64,000 nucleotides of DNA, taken from NCBI GenBank assembly GCA_030998015.1, contig JARWMV010000014.1, positions 186,001 to 250,000 on the forward strand, in the 5' to 3' direction. The notes under the pieces are model-generated. The model saw nothing but the letters and a program-made list of their open reading frames with translations. It was not told where the DNA came from and made no database searches. The translations under genes were made by a program, and so were the position numbers. Positions 10,172 through 20,001 of this stretch are shown piece after piece. The stretch's first letter is position 1, and each line of letters begins with the position of its first letter. Source of the DNA: Ceratorhiza oryzae-sativae. Its lineage: Eukaryota > Basidiomycota > Agaricomycetes > Cantharellales > Ceratobasidiaceae.

Positions 10172-12417
10172 TCACTTCTGGGCTTCAACAAGAGATACTC
10201 GAAGAGGAAGCTGGTTTCCTTTTGCCTCTTCGCCAACCACGAACGGTTGAAGGGTGTTGGCAAATCGATGGGAGATTGGGGCGCCAGTATCGTGGAACAC
10301 AAAGTGTCGGAGATACGTTGACAAAATCACCTTTTATCATTCATCAGCTCGCCATCCAAGATGCTGAAAAAAAAAGGATTTGCGCACCTTGAATTCGAGA
10401 ATTGCAAGCCTGTAACCAATGCACATCCTCGAACCTTCGGAGAATATGAATAAGCCGTTCCAGCCTCCACATGTTTCGCTGGGGGAAGGGATACGCGACG
10501 GGTTGAGCCAGCGGTCCGGATCGAATTCCTCAGCGTCGGGGCCCCAGACGGATTTGACATGCGAGATAGAAATGGACGGAATATGGATGAGCTACCAGAG
10601 TCCGTGAGGGTCAGCGAAGCGAGACGGACAGGCTGATAAACCATACCTGACCGGCCTTGATAGGGATCTCGTTAACCTTGTGACCGCGTTCGTTGTAGAC
10701 TGGGTTCTTAAGCCTTATCACATCGTCCTATGGAATTGAGTTCAGTATGTAATGAGAAGGCCTTAGTGGCCAGCTTACCTTGAGTGCAACGCGCTCAGTA
10801 TGCGAGCTTCCAGGCCGATGTCTGAAACTATTCGAGTGAAATTTCAGCCCATCATCTTTTATGCGCAAATGCCAAATTCGCTACGCACATCTCCTTCATG
10901 ACCGCGTCGAGGTAGGGCATCCCGTTTGTCAAATCTTCGTATGTCGGCTCGCGACCCAGCTGCATAATTTCCTCCCGGAGACGGGCCTGGCATTCAGGCT
11001 TCCTGGCGAGTTCATAGAGGACCCAGTTGAGACTTCCGGCTGTAGTCTCATTTCCGACAAGGATAAGTGTGCTAATCTATGGGAGGGGGTAAGCGAAAGG
11101 CGTGGTGAAAGGCCTGGAGATAGCATACATGATCTAATAGCTCATCATTCGATGCATCCAATTCACCATTGGCTGCCAGCGTGACTATAGAGAAACAAGG
11201 AGGTTAGAGACGTTGAAAAAACATGGCACCAGTAAACACCCACCAAGAGTAGAAAGAAGATTCTTTCGCTTCGATTCCGTGGGTCCTCGTTCAATGACCT
11301 TACGAGCAATGTCCCGAACAGCCTTTTTGACAGCCCCATCCTCCTGGATGGCAGCGATCGGCAAGTTGACAATCCATGGGCATGCTCGTAGCAAAACCAG
11401 CCCCTGGAGCAGTGGCGACCATCAGTAACTTGAATTTATTCATGCTACCATGACTCACGAAGAGCCCAGTACGCTTCATCGCAAGAGCCACCTGCTCATT
11501 CCAGGCAGTCTGGATTCCCTTTGCCGCATAATTCTCACCACATTCAAAATCATAATCAAAAGCAAACTTTCCAATAATATCGAGCGTTGCACGGACAGTC
11601 CATTCTGGGGTATTGATGATAAGAGAGCCTGATGAGCTGGTGATTTCAGACTTGAGTCGGTCAGCGACAGACCGAGCGGAGGAGCTGATCATGTCAAATG
11701 TATCACGCGTCGCTTGATTTCTTTTGTGCATCAGATAGTTAGAAGGGTGGTTAGGAGTCTATAGAGTCGTAATACATACGTAAAGAACGGGGAGAGTTGG
11801 TAGCGTTGGCGTTTGTGGGTCTCTCCTATTACATAGGGCAGGCTTTTTCCCATAAGCCTGTCGGTCAAGATACGGATAAAGTCCGATTTTTCTACGAATG
11901 GGGCGTCAATGAGTGGTTCTCCCATGTGATTGAAGGCGTGTTTATACCGTATGAGTACACCTGTTGAGGAGAGTTAGATAGACCATTTCAAACGAGCAAT
12001 GAGCGCAAGCTTACCTCTTTCGAGAGCATATGGGAAAGAGCTGCCGGATCAGTTGTGACAAGCTACAGAAAACGATTAATCAACCTGGGACCAGATGAAC
12101 AGATGCAACTTACAATGTCAGGATGAAACATTGCGCCTTTGATTTTGTAAGTTTGGCCATATGCATCGATCCATTCGGTATATGCGTCTCCACTGGGTCT
12201 CTCGAAAGCGATGAGCTCATGGCCCCAGAACCAGTGCGCGCCGCTCTTCCATGTGCACATTGAGCAAAAATCGCGCTGATAGAGGCGAGCTTCTACTCAC
12301 CGGCCCCGGTAGGCGTCGCAATGGACTCGTAAACGACTGAGACAGTTTACGGACGGCGAAGAACACAACGACAGCGGAAGAAAGGCTGACGAGTGGATGC
12401 TCCGAGATGAAAGACAT
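10172..12417 (-). CDS. Cytochrome P450 monooxygenase
   Basis: Heme-thiolate monooxygenase, ER-anchored. Start ATG at 12417 gives MSFISEHPLVSLSSAVVVFF, a short N-terminal membrane anchor, then LRRLPGP (Pro-rich hinge). HWFWGHELIAFERPSGDAY and IGETHKRQRYQLSPFF follow; the latter is the C-helix WxxxR region, here HKRQR. Helix I reads LILVGNETTAGSLNWVLYEL (about 11050) with the ETT oxygen-activation motif. The heme loop is FSEGPRMCIGYRLAILEFK (about 10400-10450), fitting FxxGxRxCxG. The C-terminus ends VSLVEAQK at 10172. A longer open frame reaches an ATG at 12516, but the shorter start gives the normal anchor. Basidiomycete P450 of unassigned CYP family; substrate unknown. No biosynthetic cluster partners are nearby. 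Confidence 0.93.
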
Positions 12418-12468
12418 AGCGGAAAGAGGGATAGATGGAATAGAGCGCGAAGCCTCACAACCTCTGAT

Positions 12469-12474
12469 CTTATA
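12469..12474 (-). promoter_or_regulatory. TATA-like element of the P450 gene
   Basis: Minus-strand TATAAG about 50 bp upstream of the P450 ATG. Position is slightly close for a TATA box, so this is tentative. Confidence 0.3.
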
Positions 12475-13216
12475 ACTGGCATGGTCAGTGGCAATCGGTG
12501 ATGGATCAAACGGCAAATCGGCGGCCGTGTAAAGTCTTGTAGCTCAGCCTTGGAATGATAAGGCCAATGTTAATGCGTGTCGGGGCCAGAACGAGGGACG
12601 GAGGGTTCTCCGAGCCGTTTGGAAAGCGTTTGGGGTGTTTGAGGAGCCTAACTAGACTAGGTCGCGTCAGCAATGCTGACCCCATTTTCGCGTGATTTTG
12701 TAAATTGGGAGCCAAGTCTTGACCTTTTTTGAGGGGGGTTGCACCGCTTGCTGAGAAAATACGGAATTTCGGATGGACTTGACAGCTGGATCTGACCTGC
12801 CTAATGCGGTGCGGTATCGCAAGCGCCGAGCCGCTAGCACCTGGGGTGTTCAGGTCACAAAGGGAGCCGATAGGAGGTGCTGCCCGGTGCTGTCAATTCA
12901 CTCGCAACAGCCCTGATTCCAATTGCAACACAGATGATCATCCCTGGCTTACGGACAGAAGCACCACCGTCTCGAACAGCTCCGATTTGCGAAGACTTGC
13001 CGGGTTCCCGGACCAACCAGCCTCTGCCGGCTCTCTCATAAGACCCTTGATGGAGCTCTAGAGCGGTTTATTCATTCTGCGCAGGTCCTATATAATGTGC
13101 TCGCAGCTGGAGATCATCCATCACTTCCCCGTCTCATCACATCTCCCCGGGCGCCACCCCCACTGGCCTTCACAAATTATTAGCTAGAGTTGATTTTCTC
13201 TCCCTCGACTTTTGCC
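12475..13216. other. Divergent intergenic region, P450 / seven-TM gene
   Basis: About 0.7 kb with no recognisable gene. The right end (13085-13216) is a typical basidiomycete promoter: TATATAA at 13089, then a long CT/CA-rich leader before the ATG. Confidence 0.45.
13089..13095 (+). promoter_or_regulatory. TATA box of the seven-TM gene
   Basis: TATATAA, 122 bp upstream of the ATG at 13217 and followed by pyrimidine-rich leader sequence. Confidence 0.5.
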
Positions 13217-14869
13217 ATGGTGAACTGGTCTGACCCTGCGACTATCATGAGCCAGGCGGCGGCCTTTGGCCATTTGCTGTGGGCGTTGCTCGGCATCATG
13301 ACTTGGGAGATTATCACCACGATTGACTTTGACTATCGTACTCTTCGGAATATACGTGAATTTAAGGTGTGCTCGGCAGCCCCAAGTTAAAAGACTGTTA
13401 ACCCACTATTTCTTTCCCCAGTGGCCATTGGTATGCTTTTACCCATCTTTATGTATGCGTTATGCCAACACCCCTCCAGAGTTTTTACTTCCTCTGCCGG
13501 TATTCAATCCTGACGGCACTCATCATGCTTAACTATGTCAACAATGTCAAGACCGAAATAAACTGTCAATGTACGTTACTAGTTGCGCGTATGACGCTAT
13601 TCCATCTCATATCCCCTCCCTAGCGGCGTATACGTTTGCTCAGGTGTGCACACCAGCTTAGTGCTCTCACCAAAGCTCATCCTGATACATTTACCAGTTT
13701 GTAGGCAATGCAACGGTCGGCTCGGCCTCCAACCTTCTTATGTTCCGCTCGTGAGCATCATTTTCTGAGATGCTTCGGTCTAATCTCTTACCTCGCCTCT
13801 CAGTATGGCAATCTGGGCGCGAAATGTCTGGGTTGTTGTTCCGCTTGTGCTTATTGCGCTCGGGCATTGGGCTATTCTGCTACACGGTAGGTGCTTCTGA
13901 CCATGGATAAACTTCCTGTGCTGGGCGCTCATTGTGGGAACTAGGTATTATCGCTGTCAAAGCGCAGTGGGTTCCCCAGATTGGTGCTTGTGTCGTCACT
14001 GGTACCTCCAATCTCTTCCTTCGTTTGTTGTACTCATACAGTAAGTCTCTCTGAGTCGTTCCACACGCTCCAGTGACTAACCAATACCCCTGGCTGGGCG
14101 AATAGCCATGTCGTTTGATCTCTTGGTGCTTTTGCTGTCAATCGTTGGTCTGATGCGCACCGGCCATGGTCGAGGCTCTGGGCTCTGGAAGCTGCTTTTC
14201 CGTGACGGGATTGCTTACTTTGCCGTCGCCTTCGCCTGGAATCTCGTCGCAGCGGTGCGTTTTTTCGGCTAAGCTTACGGAGAAGACACATCCTAAATAT
14301 ATGCATATAGATCTTTGCCATCTTGCACTTGAATGCTGCGTGAGTTTTGAATTTGAATCGCTGACAAAAGAGCGCTCATGGGGCTAACATTTGTGTAGGA
14401 TGGATATTATGTTTACTGTCCCGGCTGCCACATTCAGTGCGATTGTTGCCTGTCGAGCAGTGATGCGGCTCTCAGACTGGACAGGTCAAGATGTCTACGT
14501 CCAGTATGCCTTTCTCCCTTCTGCGCAGCAGGCGGTTTATTAACGGGACCCGATTCTAGCTCGAGCGCCCGCGTCACTTCTCGCCAAACAAGCACTGTCA
14601 AGCGAACCAAGCAGACGAGCCAAGGTGTCCACATCGGCATGGATACGTATAGTAACAAGTATGCTCAATTTTCCTTGGTTCCAGTCTGAACACTGGCTTA
14701 CTAGTATTGTCATAGCAATGCCGACATCAGTTTCTACAGGGAGCAGACCCAGTCTGGGGCGTCGACCATTGACCTGGAGCGCGCGACAAATATTCAGAGC
14801 GTCGAGGAAATCCACGACGCTGACAGGGATCAGAAATATGGCAACGCAAGTTTTATGCCGATGCACTAG
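13217..14869 (+). CDS. Basidiomycete seven-TM protein of unknown function
   Basis: Multi-exon gene for a polytopic membrane protein of a family common in Agaricomycetes but uncharacterised. Starts MVNWSDPATIMSQAAAFGHL and then a first membrane segment containing LLWALLGIMTWEIITTIDFD. Further segments: FYFLCRYSILTALIMLNYVN, TFAQFVGNATVGSASNLL, MAIWARNVWVVVPLVLIALG, WVPQIGACVVTGTSNLF, MSFDLLVLLLSIVGLMRTG, FRDGIAYFAVAFAWNLVAAI and DIMFTVPAATFSAIVACRAV. The cytosolic tail is Ser/Thr/Gln-rich and ends EIHDADRDQKYGNASFMPMH with stop at 14867. Organisation suggests a receptor-like or scaffold protein, but no known GPCR motif is visible. An ATG nine codons upstream of 13217 is an alternative. Confidence 0.82.
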
Positions 14870-15176
14870 TTCTTACTCGTTCCACATTGCATCTTCTCCT
14901 CACCCCGGCGTTTTTGTTTATTTCAGACGGACGGCCGTGGATTACTTAGTTGGCCGGGGGTTTTTTTTCCGTGGTTTCCACTGGACTTTTCATTCGTTAT
15001 TTTGCCTTGATTTGATTTCCTAGGTCCGCAGTGCGCACACACCTGCTACAGTCGCTAGAAATTCGTAGAGACATCATTATTACCACATACATATCAGTGT
15101 TTGCGCAACCCCAAAATACAACTGGTTACTATGCATAGACACTGTACATCCTATTTTGCTGACCAGTGCTTCTCCA
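14870..15176. other. Convergent 3' intergenic
   Basis: About 300 bp between stop codons of the seven-TM gene and the CCDC174-like gene. Nothing coding; a pyrimidine and T-rich stretch fits 3' UTR. Confidence 0.4.
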
Positions 15177-16671
15177 CTAGGCCGCACTTGGGGCTGATAG
15201 CAAATCCTTCTCCAGCGAAGCTAAGAAATCATCTGCACCTGTAGGATCCTTGTCCGCACCCGGCCCAAGCATTTTCCTGCGCTTCGCTTCCAACATGTGT
15301 CGTCGTTCATCCAACTCCTTTCTTCGTTTCTCCATCGCCCGGCTCTTGATCTTCATTTCACCCCCACCTAGCTCTGCCTTTTCCTCCGCCTCCGCCCCGG
15401 CCTCGGCACGCGCAATAGCTGTATCGACTCTGGCCTGCTTGAGCTCTTCCATCTGTCGCGCCCTGGTTTCCTCGTCCGCGGAGAACTGGTAAAACCCAGC
15501 TCCGGTCGCCCGGTTGTCCTTGGATGCGTCATATCGCGCAAATGGCGATGGCTCCAATAAGGACTGTTCGACCTCGGATCGTTTTTCGGCTGTGGGCTCA
15601 TATACGGGAAAATGGGTCGCGCGGCCATCTGCGAGTACAAGGAAGGAAAGACACACATAGGGGGATGGGGGTGATCGGTGGCGTTGGATACATCATTCTG
15701 CGATACGCAAAAAAGTAATAGATCACTCACAGACGACGTCTGGACTATTTGGCCGAAAACACGCGAGATTGGTAATGGAGATCTGCATAGGAAGAGCGTA
15801 CTTACTCGTCTTCAGTTGGGATGTCTGGTATGGATAGTTCAGGCAGACGATCGCGCGGGACTTCGCTTCGCCGGGCGGTTCGGATGCGACCAAACTCGTC
15901 TTCATATTCTATAATGGGATCCTCTGGGTCATCTCTGTCAGGCTGTAGATGCAAATTGTGGTGAGTGAACCGGGTAGGCAAGGAAAAGATTGAGGTTGTT
16001 CGCCGTTGATGGGTGGTGTAGAGAGATGGGATGAATTGTTCGGGTAATATGAGGTTATTGCGCGTACCTCGCCGTTCGGAGGCCTCGGCACAACGAGGGA
16101 TTCGTCTCGATCTGAACCACCACTAGAACTTCCATCATCGTACCTATCATCGAACTGTCAAAATAAATGAGACGGGCATTGTCAGGCCGTTCTACCTCGG
16201 TCAAATCCGAAAAAAGGTTATTCACTCACGTCAACCAAGAGCGCTTCCCGCTGTTTCTCGCTCAGTCCACCACCCTTTCCGCGTTGGAGCTTATCATATA
16301 GTTGAGCCTTGCGTTCTAGTGTAGCACGCGCAGATTCGAGGGTCGGTTTGCTGACTTGTTCAAGTTCGGCATCTCGCCGCGCACGATCTTTGACGCCCTT
16401 GTTTTGCCGGGCCCACGCGGGCGGTTTCTATACGATTAGAGTTAATAAGAATGTGTAAAGATGAGGAACAAGGATAAAGTTAGAGGATACGATATGGCTG
16501 CACCTTGTCCTTGTCCTTCTTGAGACTACCCACGATCGGTTCTGCCCGACCTTTGCCCGCAACCTTGGATTTTGCAAACGCGTCCTCGTGCTTGGCGAGC
16601 TCGGCTTTAAGATCAAAGAACGACGAAGCATTGATGTTTGATTTTCCTGCTTTTTTGCTACTCGACGCCAT
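15177..16671 (-). CDS. CCDC174-like nuclear coiled-coil protein
   Basis: Homolog of coiled-coil domain protein 174, a nuclear, spliceosome/exon-junction-associated factor in animals. N-terminus MASSSKKAGKSNINASSFFD then LKAELAKHEDAFAKSK matches the family opening. Middle: PPAWARQNKGVKDRARRDAE, and LESARATLERKAQLYDKLQR before GKGGG. The C-terminal conserved block is TGAGFYQFSADEETRARQME then ELKQARVDTAIAR, followed by a Lys/Arg/Glu-rich coiled coil and AKRRKMLGPGADKDPTGADD. About five exons; ATG 16671, stop 15177. It lies head to head with the ankyrin gene at 130 bp. Function is by homology only. Confidence 0.85.
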
Positions 16672-16801
16672 GGTGGTTGAGCAGGGGGCGGGGTTGCAGT
16701 GGCGCAAGTGGCTGTGAATTGACATCGGGCAATCTGATTTGCGAGTAAATTGTTTGTTTGCGGAGATCCACCACATCCTTCGATCATTTTTTTGTCACAA
16801 T
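16672..16801. promoter_or_regulatory. Shared divergent promoter, CCDC174-like / ankyrin gene
   Basis: Only 130 bp separate the two start codons, so transcription signals of both genes must lie here or overlap the 5' ends. No TATA box seen. Confidence 0.6.
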
Positions 16802-17647
16802 ATGGTTAGAGCGGACACGGCCAGTAAGAATATCTGGATTGCTGCTGGAGATGGCGACCTTGAACGGGTCAAGGTGTGTGTATTCAAGCGGGCTGAGGGT
16901 CGGGATGATCCATGTCGTTGGATGTAGGAGCTGATTGAGGAACAAGGTATGATGGTTTCTGTCTCCTCGAGCGCAAGTCTATACACTGAGGCTGTAGGAA
17001 TGTCTCCAAACGCACCTGACGATGTCATTGGTTATACTCCTATGTAAGTGCATCGTGTTCGAGTAACTGTTTTTTTTGTTGATTGATGGAGTATAGGCAC
17101 GCAGCTGCATCGTACGGGCACCTCAATATTCTGGAATATCTCATCAGCAAAGGAGGTGATGTCAATGTCACGGATGAAGAGGGCGATACCCCGCTTTATG
17201 CGACAGAAACGCTCGCTGTTGCTCAATTCCTCGTTGAACATGGCGCCGAGGTGGACATCAAGAATTCAGAAGACCAATCCGTATGCTCATTCTTCTGTTT
17301 TGCTTACGCTCGCTCACGAACCATCGGATAATCAGCCAGCCGACGCAACAGAAGAAGATTATCCTGACGTCGCGGCTTATATTCGATCCAAGAGTTCACT
17401 TCCTCCTCCCCAACCGTCTACACAAGATGAAATGTCGGGGGAAATGACAGATACGTTGATCGCAGAAACAGAGGAGATTATTGCGCGCTGTGAGAGGGAA
17501 GGGCGCGACCCACATGATGAGCTCACTCGAGCGGTTGGACGAACCGTGTTGGGCGGCATGGCGTGGGCTGCCTTGCAAGGCCAGTATTCAAGCCAGGACC
17601 AGCAAAAAGGTCAGGGAGAGAGGGACATGGATATGCCAGAACGCTAG
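16802..17647 (+). CDS. Ankyrin-repeat protein
   Basis: Small ankyrin protein resembling the uncharacterised yeast YCR051W type. Exons join MVRADTASKNIWIAAGDGDL, ERVK, ELIEEQ and GMSPNAPDD, then GYTPMHAAASYGHLNILEYL, ISKGGDVNVTDEEGDTPLYA and AQFLVEHGAEVDIKNSEDQS: about three repeats with the TPLH-type turn. The C-terminal half, beginning PADATEEDYPDVAAYIRSK, is acidic and helical (DTLIAETEEIIARCEREGRD) and has no named domain. Stop TAG at 17645, only 36 bp from the stop of the opposing MED22 gene, so 3' UTRs must overlap. Probably an adaptor; no partner is evident. Confidence 0.85.
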
Positions 17648-17683
17648 CCAGCTAGCTCCTATGTACACGCATCCTGCTTTCTC

Positions 17684-18357
17684 TCATGAATGCATCTCGG
17701 TGTCCTCGCCGTTTTCCAGACTTTTTGCAAACTCGATCGAGTCCAGCACTCTTGGTTCTCTTAGCTTGTCCCAAGACGCCTCGACGCGAGACTTGGCGGC
17801 CGTGATGTCTGCGACGGCCGATTTGAGTCGCTCTTTTCGTCGCTGGGTGATATATTGCTCGTCTCCAAGCAGGAACATCAATTTGAGCGAGTGAGTTATT
17901 GAGAGGAGCGAGTTGGCCGCTATTGCCTGTTCCAGCAAGAGGTGAGAACGTGGAGAGGAGAGGATGGCGAGTGACAAACGATGGACTCTGCTCGGCATTC
18001 TGCTTGAAACGCCTCTTGGGCTATTTGAAACCTGTCTTTCCCTTCAATCTGCCGACCGGGCCAAGAGAAAGAGTAAGAAAATACTCGGTAATTTTAAGAA
18101 ACAACACTCACAGACGCAATCCCAACCAAATCTGCCATCCCCTCGGCCAGCGTCTCAATCTCGACATCTACCTGGCGATTCCACTCTTCTTCATGGTTTT
18201 GCAAAAACGTTTCTGAATCGACGGCTGGTACATGGATGTTGGATTTCAGCGCTGCGTGTGGGAGTGCAGTGCGGCGCGAGGCGTCTGTGTGGAATGGTCT
18301 GGCGTCTGTTTGGAACGGTTGCTGCTGTTGCTGGGAGGAGGAGGATGCCTGGGCCAT
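17684..18357 (-). CDS. MED22: Mediator complex subunit 22 (Srb6/Surf5-like)
   Basis: Head-module subunit of Mediator, acting with RNA polymerase II. ATG at 18357 gives MAQASSSSQQQQQPFQTDAR (poly-Gln), then the conserved helical region EEEWNRQVDVEIETLAEGMA + DLVGIASV, EAFQAECRAESI, and after an intron AIAANSLLSITHSLKLMFLL + GDEQYITQRR. This layout (short N-terminus, two helices, LLxLxxxLK and a GDE turn) is that of MED22, though the family is poorly conserved. The tail is mixed-charge and ends ENGEDTEMHS. It faces SDS22 across 158 bp and converges with the ankyrin gene. Confidence 0.72.
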
Positions 18358-18515
18358 GGTCCGCGTAGACGGTCTGTCGGGTGTTTGACCGCCCGGCAAG
18401 TGGTGGATGCGATAGACGCGTGACCGCATCGCCACGGGAAACTGTCTCAATCATATGGCGCCGTCCGATGAGTGATGCGTTGATCTCATGATTTACACCT
18501 CGCCACCACAACCCC
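18358..18515. promoter_or_regulatory. Shared divergent promoter, MED22 / SDS22
   Basis: 158 bp between the start codons of two housekeeping genes. No TATA box apparent. Confidence 0.55.
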
Positions 18516-19878
18516 ATGTCCCAGCCCCAAGAAAACCCAACGCCCAAACCAGAGGAGGATAGAAAGGCCCGCGTGGTAGTCGAGTACCTCGGAGGGGAAG
18601 AGACCGACGAGGACGGCGATGAAGGCGAAGACACGGGCGATCCGGCGACGGAGGATTTGCTAGCTGCATATCCGGATGAGACCGAGGTTCGTATCAACAA
18701 TCTATGCATCGCCATTGGACTTGCTCTGATTGTGGGGTGCACTCAGGATATTGACCTTGTTCATGCTCGTCTCCACACGCTTGTACACCTGCGATTGGCC
18801 CGGTTTGCCCCTCATCTCAAGCGATTGTGTCTAAGGCAGAACTTTGTGTCCGAGCTTGGAGATGTCGGGTCGCTTGTAAATCTAGAAGAGCTAGATATGT
18901 ACGATAATAGGTTGAAGAGTGTCGGCAGTGCGCTGGATAATCTTAAAGATCTAAAGTGAGTTTCTACTTTGGTCGTGGGGATGATATTAAACAAGCGCAT
19001 GATAGGACATTGGATTTATCGTTTAATCTCCTGAGGGGTGTCCCTGTTGGACTAGAGCGACATGCACAACTTCATACTATATTTTTCGTCCAGAACAAGA
19101 TTACAAAGATAACCGGGCTTCAAGGGCTCGGCGCATCGCTGCGGAGCTTAGAGTTGGGAGGGAATAGGATACGGGTGAGTGGGTGAATGCGAGACCTATG
19201 ATGCGTGCTGATTTGAATGTAAACCAGGCGATCGAGAACCTAGAAGGGTTAGAAAGGCTGGAGGAACTGTGGCTCGGAAAGAACAAGATCACCAAGTTGC
19301 AGGTGAGCATGATTCAATTCAGTCTAATCGGAGTTTATCAACCGTGCGCAGGGCCTCGAGACTCTCAAGAGGCTACGAGTGCTGTCCATTCAGTCGAATA
19401 GGATCACCAAACTCGAGGGCCTGGAGGAGTTAACCGAGCTCGAAGAGTTCTACATCAGTCACAACGGTCTCACCAAGATAGAGGGTCTTGAAAAGAACGT
19501 GCGTGTCTTTTGAATGGAAGTCGCTACGTGGGGTCTAAATTTGCATCGATAGCTTAAACTGCGAACGCTCGACGTTGGTGGCAACGCGATCAAAGCGGTC
19601 GAGGGGGTATCGCACTTGAAGGAGCTGGAGGAGTTTTGGGTGAGTTCAGATGCCCATCGGCCTCACCTGTGACCAGGCATTCACCTCCCCAACAGGCGAG
19701 CGACAACCAGATCGAGAGTATGCAAGACCTGGAACGGGAGCTGGGTGGAATTGCCAGCCTGTCTACGATCTACCTCGAGCGCAATCCGTGCCAGCGGGCA
19801 GACGAGACCGGGTACAGGAGAAAGATCATGCTGGCGTTGCCACAAGTGCAGCAGATTGATGCGACGTATACTCGGTAG
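18516..19878 (+). CDS. SDS22: Protein phosphatase 1 regulatory subunit SDS22 (LRR)
   Basis: Leucine-rich-repeat regulator of PP1, required for mitosis and for PP1 maturation in the nucleus. After an acidic N-terminus (EETDEDGDEGEDTGD) come about ten to eleven SDS22-type 22-residue repeats: LKRLCLRQNFVSELGDVGSL, LEELDMYDNRLKSVGSALDN, LHTIFFVQNKITKITGLQGL, LRSLELGGNRIRAIENLEGL, LEELWLGKNKITKLQGLETL, LRVLSIQSNRITKLEGLEEL, LEEFYISHNGLTKIEGLEKN, LRTLDVGGNAIKAVEGVSHL and LEEFWASDNQIESMQDLERE. The capping segment is LSTIYLERNPCQRADETGYR + RKIMLALPQVQQIDATYTR. At least seven exons, stop at 19876. Its role fits with BUB1 8 kb away, but linkage need not mean co-function. Confidence 0.94.
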
Positions 19879-20001
19879 ACTGAATATATATTGTGGATTT
19901 TGTGTGGATATTTTGTCCTAGCCACATGTGAGGCTGTGCGGACCCCGGATAGCGCCCAGGTCGAGGGGCGGCAAAGGCATCTTTGACCGACGACGACGGC
20001 G

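Noticed and set aside
10100..12600. P450 as part of a secondary-metabolite cluster
   Set aside because: Neighbours are housekeeping or orphan genes; no synthase, terpene cyclase or NRPS/PKS in the window.
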